Assembly: GCA_003693705.1 (NCBI GenBank)
Contig: RBZT01000525.1
Location: 58,791-122,790 of the forward strand
DNA from: Polymyxa betae
Lineage: Eukaryota > Endomyxa > Phytomyxea > Plasmodiophorida > Plasmodiophoridae
DNA length: 64,000 bases
Reading direction: 5' to 3'
Shown here: positions 11,456 to 23,059 of the stretch, piece by piece
Layout: every line of letters begins with the position of its first letter
Position numbering within the stretch: the first letter of the stretch is position 1
Made by a program: the position numbers and the translations under genes
Notes under the pieces: model-generated
What the model saw: the letters and a program-made list of their open reading frames with translations, nothing else
What the model was told of the DNA's origin: nothing
Database searches by the model: none

Positions 11456-11776
11456 TTAACATCGAGGTAAGGTCGGTGGAGGCATAATCGGTGGTAGAAC
11501 GGGCGGGACAGGGCGAGGCGTTGCGGTTTGCGGTAAAGGTCTTGACGTCGGCCTTTGGATCTCAATTGCTGGTCGCCGAGTTATCTCCACGAGAACTGTC
11601 ACCAATAGTGCACATCCATTGGTTAATAGAATGACAGCGATACCCAGAAGAGCATAGAGCAGAAGCTGGCTTTGATCTTGTGCCGCTGAGATCAAGTAGA
11701 GAATTGCCACTGAACCTGTTAAGCTGAACGATCCAATGAGTAGTCGGGACTCCAATGGATACAGGTATGTAATCAT
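11456..11776 (-). CDS. Small two-helix membrane protein with proline-rich tail
   Basis: An uninterrupted frame of 106 codons from ATG 11776. Two hydrophobic helices (about residues 10-30 and 38-65) are separated by a short polar turn (AQDQSQ). A tail of about 35 residues rich in Pro and Arg follows (PRPVPPVLPPIMPPPTLP). The Pro-rich tail could be an SH3 or WW ligand, which is inference. I recognise no family. Upstream exons cannot be excluded. Confidence 0.5.
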   Translation of the reverse strand: MITYLYPLESRLLIGSFSLTGSVAILYLISAAQDQSQLLLYALLGIAVILLTNGCALLVTVLVEITRRPAIEIQRPTSRPLPQTATPRPVPPVLPPIMPPPTLPRC

Positions 11777-12167
11777 TGCTCTGGTTCGGAAGACGGCCGA
11801 TCACCATCTAAAATTCATCGGATAAACAGCAAAACGACGATATAGCAATGTCTCTTCTTTAATCTGGGGCCTTCCCTTTGCTAAAGTCGGCATCAGTGGA
11901 TTTTCTAGAAAAGACTTTAAAATATTAGTCGGTATATTCTTGAACACTTTCTATTCTGGATAGATTCATGAAGCAAGCAGCTCTGAACGCATTAGATTTG
12001 GCACTGAATACTGTAATGAGCAACGAATGGAGCAGCATTTCATGAAAACTATCGATTACATTATGCACCATACAGCCAAGTATTGTTATCATGCAGCATT
12101 TGTTTCATTCTTTCTGAACTGCGTAGATCGCCGACTACTTTGGATTCGGGTCGTATCATAGTCGCTC
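11777..12167. other. Intergenic, no feature seen
   Basis: Moderately AT-rich spacer between the small membrane protein and the OTU gene; it must hold both divergent promoters. I see no RNA gene or repeat in it. Confidence 0.5.
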
Positions 12168-13110
12168 ATGACCCGGAACGAATCTGGTTCGGATGAGGCC
12201 AGCTCACAAGATGAACCCAAGCTTGAATCTCTGGGAAAAATGAAACAGCGCCATAACCAAGAGAAAAAGGTCGACCACCTGGTGGTTTCGCATCGGCTGC
12301 AAATTGATGATATATTAGGACCTGAAACAACAATCAAAGAGCAAAGATAAAAAGCAAGCCAAAGCAAAAATTAAAGATCTCGAAGCTGAACTTAAGGCTC
12401 GGCATGAAAAAGAACTCGAAGATCGCGAAAGCGTCATTGCTGCTGACAATCCTCCCGATGAACCCATCGTTCCTGTTGTTAAGGGTCCATCTAAAAAACA
12501 GAGACAACATGTAAAGCGTCACTGTTCCCTTTGCATGAATTCAATGTTGTGATAGGAGAGACGGTTAGCTGCAGAAGCGGAAAGCAAGCGAAAGCTTGAC
12601 GAAGAGCTCAAAGATGTTATCGATTATAGGCAGATCGAGTGTGAGAAACTCGAATCGAAATTGACGCCTTTGAATTTAACCATCATGGATATTCGCCCGG
12701 ATGGTCATTGCCTCTATCATGCCATCGCTCATCAGCTGAAGCTATGCGGCATATCTGTTCCTGAACCAGGCTATATCCATCTTCGAAAGCAGGCTGCTGA
12801 CTACATCCGAACACATCCCGATAATTTCCTGCCGTTTCTGTTAAATGACGAGGGCGAACTGATGACGTCGGAAGAGTTCGCTCGGCATTGTGATTCGATC
12901 GCCAGCGTCCACGAAGTACTCTGGGGCGGACAACCTGAAATCTCAGCCTTGGCGTCGGTTTACAAATGTCAAATCATGGTGTATTCAGCAGATGCTGACC
13001 CGATTGTCATGATGGGTGCACAGATTCCTGACGATTGCATCACGCTGCGATTATCATTTCACAAACATATTCTAATGGGTAATCATTATAATTCAGTCGT
13101 CTGTGTTTAA
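12168..13110 (+). CDS. OTU-domain deubiquitinase, OTUD6-type
   Basis: OTUD6 proteins are cysteine deubiquitinases linked to translation control. The first exon starts MTRNESGSDE and ends in MKQRHNQEKK. An intron (about 12269-12340) leads to a charged coiled coil (SKDKKQAKAKIKDLEAELKA), and a second intron (about 12511-12553) joins QRQH to ERRLAAEAESK. The OTU domain follows: DIRPDGHCLYHAI with the catalytic Asp and Cys, FLPFL, WGGQPEISALA, and GNHYNSVV with the catalytic His. The coiled coil followed directly by OTU, and the WGGQ-E-AL block, are the OTUD6 pattern. Ends TAA 13108-13110. The catalytic residues are intact. Confidence 0.92.
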
Positions 13111-13140
13111 CCATTCTGTATTTGTCATGAATTGGGTCAA

Positions 13141-13379
13141 TCAGTTCTTCTTGGCTTGTTGCTGAGCAGGAGCAGCACCCGCTTTTGATGGTGCCGAAGG
13201 GCAGTTTTGGCATTGGCATTTACCAGCCGGGCAGGCACACGATCCACCGTTCTTGGCTCCGCAGGTTGGCTGAGTTTGGGCCGGCTTGTTGCCGCCACAG
13301 CATCCTCCTAATTGGCTGCTTAAGACAAACTCGCAGACGACGACACCGCGACCTCACCTTTCGATTGACAGCTGCTCAT
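13141..13379 (-). CDS. Metallothionein-like Cys-rich protein
   Basis: A tiny spliced gene. Exon 1 is 13358-13379 (MSSCQSK), a 50-nt intron lies at 13308-13357, and exon 2 is 13141-13307. The product of about 62 residues has GGCCGG near the N-terminus and a C-A-C, C-Q-C-x2-C cluster (CACPAGKCQCQNCP), then an Ala/Gln/Lys tail. Such CxC spacing with few aromatics is typical of small fungal copper metallothioneins, which bind Cu(I) or Zn(II) as thiolate clusters in the cytosol. The sequence is too short to assign to a subfamily. There is no signal peptide. Confidence 0.72.
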
Positions 13380-13680
13380 GATTTAAAAGAAGAAGGTTAT
13401 CGAAATGAAGGGTTGGAAGCTGCCAGGAGTTGAGCAGCTGAAAAGACTCGAAGTATGAGTTGATCGACTTAAGTCGCAGTCTGCACTGTACAGAAGCCGC
13501 CACACAGTCGCTAAATTCATGCATGGCTGTGACAACTAGCCATGGCTAAAACATAATCTCAACAAACTGTGACAACGATCGAGATTCTGCGAGAACTTTC
13601 TCGGTACCAAAGGGGGGTGACAAGATGTCATTAGTAGGTCCTTGGCGGGCATTAGGTAAAGAAGTGAATTGCAACGAAGT

Positions 13681-13948
13681 TTTATAATAACAAAATATCA
13701 ATACTTGCAACTGGCCTTGAGAACCGGCAGTGAGTACAAGCTTGGGCAGTTGGTTCAGGCATTCGTTAAGCAAGGCGTTATGGTGATCAAGCCCTGGACT
13801 TTGTGCGAGAACTTGGGAGCAGACGGCGGTCTATGCGAGCCCTGGCCGATACGAAGGCTCAGAGCCCAAACGACCCATCGTCGCTGGACAGTGGCAAGAT
13901 GGTCAGATACCCCTGCAACATCCCAGCATTCCAGAAGCTGATAACTGA
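13681..13948 (+). CDS. Possible small spliced gene, 3' exons only, unknown
   Basis: A frame reading SEYKLGQLVQAFVKQGVMV and then IKPWTLCENLGADG reaches a GT donor after GGCG. Splicing to the acceptor that ends GAAGGCTCAG gives GEPKRPIVAGQWQDGQI and PLQHPSIPEADN, stopping at TGA 13946-13948. The joined product is well behaved and hydrophilic, unlike the unspliced frames. I could not fix the 5' exon or start (an ATG at 13625 is a candidate). No family recognised. Confidence 0.4.
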
Positions 13949-14156
13949 CACCGATCGACTTCACCTCACCGCTTTCAAAGAGTAAGTAGATGTCGCCACA
14001 GGGGATTTAGGTTTAAAAGTAGCAATGCCATCTAGTATTCGGTAGTATTCCTCGCATACGTTGTGCTTAGAGAAATTGTATTTAAGGATAGACGAAGACA
14101 GATCGTAGAAAATCGATCAAAGCGGATATCTTTTGATCAATATCAGACCTGGTACA

Positions 14157-14612
14157 ATGGTGACATCGGACTCAGGAAAACCAGATGGACAGGTTGGAGC
14201 TACAGGACTAAAGAAGTCGAAATCATGGCAGCAGCTTCTTGATTCAATTCGTAAAGGATTTCCATTGCGGTCAGCACGATCCAAATCCGAGTTTACTCCT
14301 CCAACGTCGCATCCAGCCGTCCTTGTTGCACAGGAAGACCAAAGTGTGCTTCCAAGGCGAGTGATCGAGATCGCACATTCTCTGCCCAGCCGACGGGGTA
14401 CACAAGCCGAAGTCGGGATCGAATCCTGCATTATCCCTTATCTGCACAATGAGATCGACATCGCAGCAAATCATTTACCCATTGTGGAGCGTTCTATGTG
14501 TTTCAGTGCAGAACATAGATCATCGCAACCGAATCCTTTACTCTTTCCAGTACATATCACGACAGATCAGATTCCAAATCGCCGACATACCTTTCACGTT
14601 ACAAGGGATTAA
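14157..14612 (+). CDS. Hypothetical basic protein
   Basis: An intronless frame of about 151 codons from the ATG at 14157. The N-terminal third is Ser/Lys/Gly-rich (LKKSKSWQQLLDSIRKGF), followed by a Pro/Ser region and a more hydrophobic C-terminal part (SCIIPYLHNEIDIAANHLPI). No domain recognised. It could be a real small gene or a long chance frame; the low-complexity basic start slightly favours a nuclear or RNA-binding role. Confidence 0.35.
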   Translation: MVTSDSGKPDGQVGATGLKKSKSWQQLLDSIRKGFPLRSARSKSEFTPPTSHPAVLVAQEDQSVLPRRVIEIAHSLPSRRGTQAEVGIESCIIPYLHNEIDIAANHLPIVERSMCFSAEHRSSQPNPLLFPVHITTDQIPNRRHTFHVTRD

Positions 14613-15058
14613 ATTGTGTAAAATCTATAAAAAAAATGGTGGCGTTTGCATGGTGATAAATTCGAAATTATTGTCTGGAAAGAGACTGGATGTACAGGTT
14701 CATCTTTGATCATTGAAACGTTCAGGCAGTTTAGCACTACCAGTAGGTAAGATTTGCTTAAAATCGCAATCCAAATAGCGAAGACACCAGAAACTGACAG
14801 GTTTGACTAACAGTATGATCAAATTCCAAGCACTACAAGAACAGTAAAAGCAAGCCAAGGTCTTCATATTTCTGCTACTAAGTGCATAACCGATCAATCA
14901 ATTTCATTTTCACATTTTCTCGCAATGTGAAAAACTCATCTACGGAAAATGGACTCATCTCCTGAATAGAAATTGTTAAATCAACGGATTTCATAAGTTG
15001 ATTATGAATAGTGTGTGCGGTAAGTGAATCGTTCGTTAAAAAAGGGCGACATGAATGC
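14613..15058. other. Intergenic, no feature seen
   Basis: AT-rich spacer between the hypothetical gene and the 3' end of Sec61 alpha. Only short chance frames are visible. Confidence 0.5.
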
Positions 15059-16737
15059 TCAACCCATGAAGGAGAACAGACCGGAATCGCCAGCTTGTTC
15101 TTTGCTGAAAATCTCGAAATACTTGAAGATAATTGTTACGGCCAGAAGAATACCAGTTCCGGAACCAATGGCTCCAAGGAAATCGGCGAAGATCGATAGA
15201 GCTCCAATGCACATACCACCAAAAGCGGCCGCAATCGGAATGTATCGGTCAAGGACCTTGACAACAGAGCTATCGCGGTGGCCTTTGATGGTCATGTTCT
15301 GGTCTCGAAGAGATTTTGCAACATCTTTGGATGAAGAACCCGAGACTTCAATCCAAGTCTTGGAGAAAAAGGCGCAAGTTGTACTAAGATTCAATAAGAA
15401 AGCACAGAGAATGTAACAACAATGACAACTAACAGAATGAAAGTGAAATACAGAAGAGCGTGGATCGGATCGTATAAGATTTCAGAGAGCGTATGAGGAG
15501 GAGAGAGAAAGTAGGCAAGACCAGAAACTGGCACAGAGTATCCTCCAGCAGTATCCTGCCAAGTTCCCAGCATCGATACCAAAATATTGTTGCTGTATCG
15601 TTTGTACAGCAGTTGTGAAAAGAAATGCAGGTTCGAAACCAAAGCCGTTTGAAGAATAATCGGGATGTTGGAAGTGTAGAACAGCTTGATTGGGTATGGC
15701 TGAGTGTGCCCGTTGATGTTCTTGTACTTAACAGGCAGATTAACGTGGAATCCCTGTAGCGCATGTCATCAAATTTTACTTAACCAGAAGTGACAAAGAA
15801 GTTTACCTGAAAGTAGATGACAGTCAAGAAAACAAGCACAGTAGCACACAGATTAGTGCAGTTCGGCAGATTAGTTCGGTAGAAAGCTTCTTTTAAAGCC
15901 CGAGCCTTGTCAGACCGAGTGATCAACATGTGGAAAAGAGCGATGATAGCGCCCTCAAATTCCGTTCCTCGACCAGTGTTAACTGTGGTTGGACTGAATG
16001 CCTGATAAACGGATTCAACAAAGGGCAGAATAATTCATAAAACAGCTACCTTCCAAATGATGTTCTCACAGATGTTTGTGGCAATGAATAAAGAGATACC
16101 GGATCCTAAACCGTATCCTTTCTCAAGAAGTTCATCCAACATGACAACAATGAGTCCAGCCATCAACAGTTGCATGACGATCAAGACCGAGTTTCCAATA
16201 CCGAGTTCACGAGTGTCACCATACATGCCCGACATTACGTAAGCGACCTATGCCAAACGTTCATAAATATTCAAAAGGCAAAAAAAAGAAACAAACTGCT
16301 TACAGCTTGGCCGGCGGTAACCACCATTCCGAACAGTTTTTGAATGCCGTTAAATAACTGGCGCTCTTCCTTATTGTTGTGGTCTACAGCGATCAACTTG
16401 GATCCTGCCAAAAGCTGCATAACCATTCCAGAAGTCACAACGGGTGTAATTCCAAGTTCCATCAAAGTTCCACGGTTAGATGCAGTAATCACACGAACCT
16501 AACCGAATTCTTTAATGTATTCTGCAAATGAAATAACAAGCGTCCATTACCCAATACATCGGATCCGAAGATTTTGACGAAACGATACCATACAATGGGA
16601 CTTGGCAACAGACCAAGAAGATTAACAACGTGACAACAGTCCAGATCGCCTTTTCCTTGAACTGAACGCGTCGGACTGGTGGCTGGATTTCGGGCAGAAG
16701 CGCCACAAAGGGCTTCAGCAAGTGTAAAAACGTCACT
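15059..16737 (-). CDS. SEC61A: Protein translocation channel subunit Sec61 alpha
   Basis: Sec61 alpha is the ten-helix pore through which nascent secretory proteins cross the ER membrane. From 16737 downward: [19 protein letters not shown] and the cytosolic block VQFKEKAIW, then after an intron [15 protein letters not shown] with [15 protein letters not shown]. Further exons give [32 protein letters not shown] (about 15980), [14 protein letters not shown] and [12 protein letters not shown]. The end is [25 protein letters not shown] and a short tail to the stop at 15059-15061. At least six introns. The initiator Met is on an upstream exon: ATGA|GTCTCC at 16993-16996 is the only candidate I see, implying an unusually long intron of about 255 nt. 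Confidence 0.96.
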
Positions 16738-17189
16738 GTACGGAATCATTAGTGTGTGCAGACAAGAATAATGGCCAGATAGTAAGTACTCTTGGGCAGA
16801 CTGGTATACGCCTCAACGACGACGACACCAATATGAGACCAGAGACCGCCTCAAAGAGAAGTATAAACAAAGAGAAGAGAGCCCCGTAAAATTGCCGTAG
16901 TCCACGCCCCAAGTGAGCAAGCGCTGTTAGACAGGCGGCCTCTACCGGTTGACTTTGACACAGAGAGGCGCGGCCTCCTGCCCATCGGAGACTCATCGAT
17001 CGATCATTGAAGGAGCTGCGAGTAACGTTAAAAATGCGTGCCTGAAATACTACGGCATCAGAAACCCTTCATTTGTTCCGAGCAATGGCAACGACCATCT
17101 TGGCTCCAATGCAGCGACAAATCGATTGTTTCGTCAACAAGCAGCAAATCATCAGTTTATACATGGGACGTAGTCAACGTTAGGTGTGG

Positions 17190-20100
17190 TTAGGTTTTTT
17201 CGGACTGATGTTCGTTCAGACGGGCTAACTGGTCGATCTCACGAAACTGAGCCGGCCAGAGCGTGTTGTATAAAAACTGGCGCAGGTCGAACCTGTTATC
17301 ATCGGGCGAATAGTTCTCGGCGTGTAGTGATGGTGTTAGAACCGTTTGCTTGTGGCGGTTCGCTGAATAATAATAGAAAAACTTCTTCACTTTCTCAGCT
17401 ACAACGCTAGCCTAAAATCATCCCATAAGCTGATATCCCAAAGAACTGATGACATTAACAAACCGTTAAATGGCTCCATTTGCGACGCAGCCGTTGATAC
17501 ATTGATAATGGCCCACACCTTCCAATGCTACGAAGGCGCCCGAATAAGCTCAACTCATCATATGTCATTCCCATATCAGTTTCATCGGTCTGAACATAAC
17601 TATCCGATATTGGCTCCAGTTCGGCCGTCTAATAGAGTAATCAGCCAGCGAAGAGAAAGCAGCATTGTAGAGAATCTGTTACCGGGGCGGCCTCGAGGAC
17701 TGATTTCAGGGTCAAGTAGTTCATGGTCTGATTGGCCCAATACAGGAACTTTTTGAGGTCTGATTTACTCATACCACCGATAGGGTTGAGATCAGCGCTC
17801 GAGCAATCATACTTCGTCCTATCAGCACATTTCACAACAAAGTAGCATACGAGACGTCAACATACAGGTATCCGCGAAGGGCTTCGTCTACATTACCAGA
17901 TCCCAACACCAGTAAGTAGCCGGTACGGCAACGAATCCAGGGAACAAGCTGAGCAAGCAGGAACGAAAACACCTAATTCATCATGAATCATCAGCGAACG
18001 AACGACTAGATTACACAATCACTAAAATGTCAAGACAAAACTATTGGCTTCAAGCGATAGCGAAAATGTACTGACCATACGGGTTCGAGCTTGTAAATTC
18101 TGCAAAGCCAGATTCTCAGTCTTCGATCCAGAAAACGAGGGCGATCTTCCACCAAAACATGAGCTGAAGACCGCCTAATACTCGTTAAACCCATTCTGGT
18201 CAGCAAAATTAAGCATGCACCTACCAGAAACGCGCTGATAATTGTATCAATTGTGACGTGAAGATGATAGGCGCCAATTTCATCAGCTAGTGCTCTCGAC
18301 CTTTGTTTCGTCTGATCCGAGCTATTGCTCGTGCCTTCGCCAGCAATTAAACGGAATCTCATCGAAAACGGGAATCAACGTACCCATATAGCAAGTCGTT
18401 AGCAAGAGATTCGCCAACTCCTTTGATGTTTTGGGCATGGCGGCGTCAGATCCGATAATACGCCGGACATCAGCGAGGACGATCTCATCACCGGCATCGA
18501 CGTACTCCATGACGTTGTGGCACATGACTCCCACCAATGCGGCCACGGCCGACTATCAACCTATTAGAGCAAAGCACCATATCGTCACACTCGTTAACGC
18601 TATCAGCGCCGCCGGAGAGCGGCAGAAAGAATCCAGACGCATTCGAGCGGCGCAGGTAATCCCAGAGCCAGCAGCTGGCGCCTAATGACATATTACATCA
18701 TTTTCACGATGACCTTCATTATCTTCAAAATACCAAAGGCGATCTCTTCTTCAACCTAGTAATCCGTCAGCCTTCGATAAAATCAGATCAGGCACAGCCG
18801 CTCTACCGTATTATAAGTGATCGGCCTGGGCGACGAAATTACCAGGTTGACCGCAGCGCTAGTCGGCGTGCACAGCGAGAAATCGACCGTGACGAACGGG
18901 AACTCGGGCGGCGTCGCCGCCGCCTGCTGGCAAAGGCTGCTAATGCAACCGCGGTACGAACGGATCTCCTCTAAATCGACGTTGGCCGTAATCACCTAAC
19001 AATGGCATCCTCGACATCACGAACAGCATTATCCATCGTCTCGCCAACCTCAACGTCAGCGATGCCGAACTGCGAACCTTGGGCCAGCATGGCGCCGTTC
19101 AGGCAAATCAGGGCGCACCCGTCGTAGTATAGGCGACCGCCATCGCATCCCTTTGATGAGGGTTCAGGGTTAGGGTTTGAGGTTGATGTTGATAACCTGC
19201 TGATTGGCATAGAGATAGAGGCCACCGCATTTGCTGGTGGCATTCGTCATCAAGTTTAGTCGTGTATGCAGCTTGCGAAGGTTGTGATGTGACCCGGATC
19301 CGTTCATGATAATCTCTACTCCTGTGTGGATTGATGTTCAGCGATCCAAAACAGCCAGCAATTGCCAAAGCCCAACCGTTTAGGGCGAGGTCAATATGCG
19401 GGCTGTTCGGTGTGAACAGTTCTTCGCAGGACTCGACTCCGACCGTTGTGTCTCGCAGCTGTAAAGACGCAGCACCGAACGGGACCGTTCTATCACCAGT
19501 AATGGCAGCGATGAAATCCGGGACGGCGTATGGCTCGATAGCCGAACGGCGCTCCCAGGCCGAGAACCTGAATGTGAATGACTATCTACTGAAATCTGGG
19601 ACCAAAGCGCGGCTTTACCATCGGGTCTCTCTGTAGTTCCCATCATTGGCTAAATGCAGCTACAGATACGGATGGTTAGACAGGGTCAATCGGGAACGTT
19701 CCGGTTTACTTTTGGACGAATGAGAACAATTTTCCGGTCGACAATGAGAACGCGGCAGTTATAGCGAACGTTGCGATGGATAACTGGCATTCCGATGTCA
19801 CAAAGAATACCTTCAATGATTGTTAGCGTTAATTATACTGCATAGTCATGTAGCGGACCATCTGTTAAGGTTGAATCCAGAATGGTAGCTAACGATTTCC
19901 AACAGTGATAGTAAGTGTCCTATGACGAAAAATCAAATTAAGAAAATACATTAACAAGAAAACGGAATTTCTTAAAAATCGATTGTGTTTCTGCAAAGGT
20001 AAAGGCAAACCTGTTCAAGAAAATGGTCTTCACATCCGTATCCAGCAAGTTCCAGCTCAGGTCCAAGACGCAAACGGGCACCTTTCTCCTAAATTCGATG

Positions 20101-20242
20101 GTGAGGTCGAGCGCCCAGGCGACAAAACGCGTCACCGAACTTTGGCGATTTCGATCGAGCAACGAACGTTGCGCAGGTTGAGATCGAAATCCATTGCCCA
20201 CTGGTCAAGGTTGCAGGTCGCGACCTGCACCAGCGCCTCCAT
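17190..20242 (-). CDS. NADSYN1: Glutamine-dependent NAD(+) synthetase
   Basis: This enzyme amidates nicotinic acid adenine dinucleotide to NAD, using ammonia from its own glutaminase domain. The start at 20242 gives [19 protein letters not shown]. After an intron comes the nitrilase-type glutaminase region with [20 protein letters not shown], the nucleophile block [19 protein letters not shown] and then [14 protein letters not shown]. The synthetase half has CWLWDYLRR, the ATP loop [32 protein letters not shown], and the C-terminal block [20 protein letters not shown]. The order and length match eukaryotic NADSYN1. About ten introns of 40-70 nt are required. Both catalytic halves appear intact. 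Confidence 0.94.
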
Positions 20243-20816
20243 CCCGAAAAATGACGCCAAAGGAGGTAGAATAAGGTTATGCGATAGGCCCCGCTGCCCG
20301 CCGGTCCAACAGCCGATTCACAAAAATTAGAATTACCATAGAAATCGTGCTGAGTATCTGTTTAGAAGTTTTTCATCTTCAATGCGAACAGCAATACTGT
20401 TGCATGACGGATTGTTCAAGTTGTTCAATAAACGACAATTATGTAGCGATTTATTCCTTGTCATAGCGAGAACTGTGAAAATGATGGGACCAAACAGGCG
20501 AGTCATTCAATATCACGTTCTGGATTCGATTTCATTCGACTAGTTTGCTGATTTAGGTCCACAGGCGGCGCCAAACATCACGTTCTGGAGGCCTTATGAA
20601 ATCGACAGAGACTTACTTGAATCGCCTTAGTAGTAAAAGGTGCTTGAACTCTAATAATCAGGTACTGATACATCCAAATTCGGCACGATATCCTCTAGTG
20701 CATATAGGACCCATTTAAACAGTCATTGTCCCCTCAAAGCATCACGAATACTCAAGGCGTTCACTAATTGAAGCACCTCCACACCCCAACCTTAAAGAAT
20801 CCAGCCCCAGCTTGAT
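20243..20816. other. Intergenic, no feature seen
   Basis: Spacer upstream of NADSYN1 and of the hypothetical gene on the other strand; no RNA gene, repeat or convincing coding frame. Confidence 0.45.
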
Positions 20817-21398
20817 ATGGTACTGACATTACGAAAATACTGGATTGCAAAATATGGGAAAGCGTATAGAATAGATGATGGCATCCCGTGCCAGCTTGTA
20901 AATGTCACTCGTTTTGCTGACAGCCAATCTTGTCCTCCTGTACTCACGTATCCTTCAACATTCTTATGCACTTCCGAGTTAACAATCAGTCATGACAGAC
21001 TGAACTCTATCTTGGCAATGGAGGCACTGTCTGGAAAAGTAGTTGCAAGCTAGCCGTAGCTCGAGCTAACTGACACCTCTTAGATTGTTGATAACCTGAA
21101 GCAATCCCTCTTGCTTAACGGAACTCAATTTGTTCAAGTTTACCGTACTTCTCTAGCAAACCCATCGATTGTGATCTTACAGAAAGCAAGTACGTGTGGT
21201 GTTCAGGGAAGCTTTGATCACAATAACGGTGAAGTGCAAGGTTTATTCAAGATGGCCGAACCGAAAGCAACAATGGACGAAGCTAATTTGAAAATCAACA
21301 CCTGTAAGACTAAGCAATCTGCAAGTTCAAAAGTGAATGCATCCTTAATTGGATCTGCATCCGATTACTTATCGCAACCACTTATGCCACTGACATAA
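20817..21398 (+). CDS. Hypothetical protein, two exons or more, lysine-rich 3' end
   Basis: A frame from ATG 20817 (MVLTLRKYWIAKYGKAYRID) reaches a GTTGCA donor near 21043. It rejoins at about 21084 with IVDNLKQSLLLNG and TQFVQVYRTSLANPSIVI, running to TAA at 21396-21398. A different frame continues at once past that stop for about 90 very Lys-rich codons (KSAKRSWSKGDLKNVKGKK) to TGA at 21671-21673. The real gene may therefore extend to 21673 through an intron or a frameshift near 21390. Two copies of a 19-bp motif (GGCACAAGCAAAAAAGTGC) lie at about 21454 and 21545. Family unknown; the basic tail suggests nucleic-acid contact, which is inference. Confidence 0.45.
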
Positions 21399-22765
21399 AT
21401 GAAAATATCTCGCTGCCGGAGAACAAACGATCTCACGATCGTCAATGGCAAAAAGTTAAGAACTGGCACAAGCAAAAAAGTGCTAAAAGGAGCTGGAGTA
21501 AGGGCGATCTCAAGAACGTCAAAGGCAAGAAATCGAGAATCACAGGCACAAGCAAAAAAGTGCAAAACGAAGCCTGGATACATCAGCAGTCAATTTCACC
21601 TATAAGAAAAGGTGATGTCGATATTTTTCCCCCAGAAAATCCCGTCATTTTCAAACTCGATTTCCAAACATGACATTTTAACAATAGAAAACCACCCCAA
21701 ACCATTTTCCAAAAATTATTTTTAATTACCCCACCCATGCCATTAAACTAAATCCCCACGCCTCCAAATATATTTTTCGGTTTGTGTATAAAAGAAAAAA
21801 AAGAAAAATCCAATTCCCAAAGTTCCCAAAATATGATCCACCGCGCTCAGAATAGACCCACAAATTAATCACCATTGAAACACCGAGCAGATAACACAGC
21901 AAACTCCCACGTGCCATATCAGTTGAATCAGTAATAAAGAGCATCTCAACATTACCCATCCTCTTATGTCGTTTATTATTATAATGGTTAGGGATCTATA
22001 AGCAAACAAACAAAATAAAGCAACGGCATGTTCAATCGTGAGCAATGAGCTTGCCGTAATCGCAATGAGCTATCGGTTCCAGACCTTTTACACTATTTTT
22101 TGATCCTGGTGCAACTCGTTTAAGAGCATATTATTGGTCATGTGTTTTGAACAGAATGTGGAGGTGAATCCCCGGCGCCGGGCGCAGGCAGATCCGAAAG
22201 AATGAATAATCCAGATGGTATATTTTGAGGTAATTCGATGTATATATTGCAGACCAAATCCTGTAAGACTCTATCTGGGGGGATCCTGGCAATTAGTGTA
22301 ATGGCATGTGGACTTTATCTCCTCTATCTTGGGGCTTCGGAGCTGCACGGAGGATGGTCAATTGGTGTAGCTACCTAAGTGTGTTGATGGCTTCTGATCT
22401 GAACCTATTTCTAAAGGTCGCTTGCTCCAGGGGAGGAGGAGCGTGCATTCTGATCGGAATTATCGGTTTAGCTTGGATTTCGAAAAAAGTATTGTTTAGC
22501 TAAAATATTGCACCATTCAAATGTTGGCGACAGTTGGCCGTAAACTCATCCTACATTTTTTACGCAAAATTTGGACCCGTTTTTGGATTTTAACTTTGGC
22601 CGCAAAATACTGCAGTTCGAAAACCGTTGACCTCATCTGCGCCCATACAAAAAGGCTTATGCCCAAGGGTGGATTTTGCCATATCCCATATGTATCATAC
22701 TCTTCTAACGGTAGTCTATCCCTCCTGTATTCATGGTAACGAAAAGAAAGTGCGAGTGCCTAATT

Positions 22766-23049
22766 TTCGAGGTTTTTGACATTTGTTTTAACGTTTTTTA
22801 AGCGCAGCGCAAGCTTTATATTCATGTAATTTGGAAGAGGCGTCGTTTGATTGTTTATGGCCCAAGTATTGCTCTAATGGACTACAACCAACTCTGGCAC
22901 GGCCGGACGTCCGGTCGTGCCATTTCCTTCATTAGGATGCGCATTAGACTTCCATTCCAGTCGTCATTTGCTCGGGGTCCTGAACCTCAATATCAATAGA
23001 AAAAGAGCTGAAAAACCTGATTCTTTTATTAAGCTTCAAAAACCTCGAA
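22766..23049. repeat. Inverted-repeat unit of 284 bp, possible MITE
   Basis: The 14-bp sequence TTCGAGGTTTTTGA at 22766-22779 has an exact inverted copy, TCAAAAACCTCGAA, at 23036-23049. The interior is noncoding and holds a 26-bp near-perfect palindrome at 22896-22921. No clear target duplication flanks it, so the MITE label is tentative. Confidence 0.4.
22896..22921. repeat. 26-bp GC-rich palindrome
   Basis: Each half of GGCACGGCCGGAC / GTCCGGTCGTGCC is the reverse complement of the other except at one position. It would form a strong hairpin with no loop, and stands out in AT-rich DNA. Confidence 0.6.
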
Positions 23050-23059
23050 TACAGTAAAC

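Larger units (their letters stand above)
21674..23051. other. AT-rich gene-poor island, left of the hAT element
   Basis: About 1.4 kb with no recognisable gene. Composition is AT-richer than its surroundings and open frames are short with no homology I can name. It contains a long inverted-repeat unit (22766-23049) and a near-perfect palindrome (22896-22921), described separately. It looks like degraded mobile DNA. Confidence 0.5.

Noticed and set aside
22085-22140. CCTTTTAC followed by ATTTTTTG, similar to the U5 snRNA loop and Sm site
   Set aside because: The two elements are only a few bases apart, whereas in U5 they are separated by a long stem; no 3' stem-loop follows.
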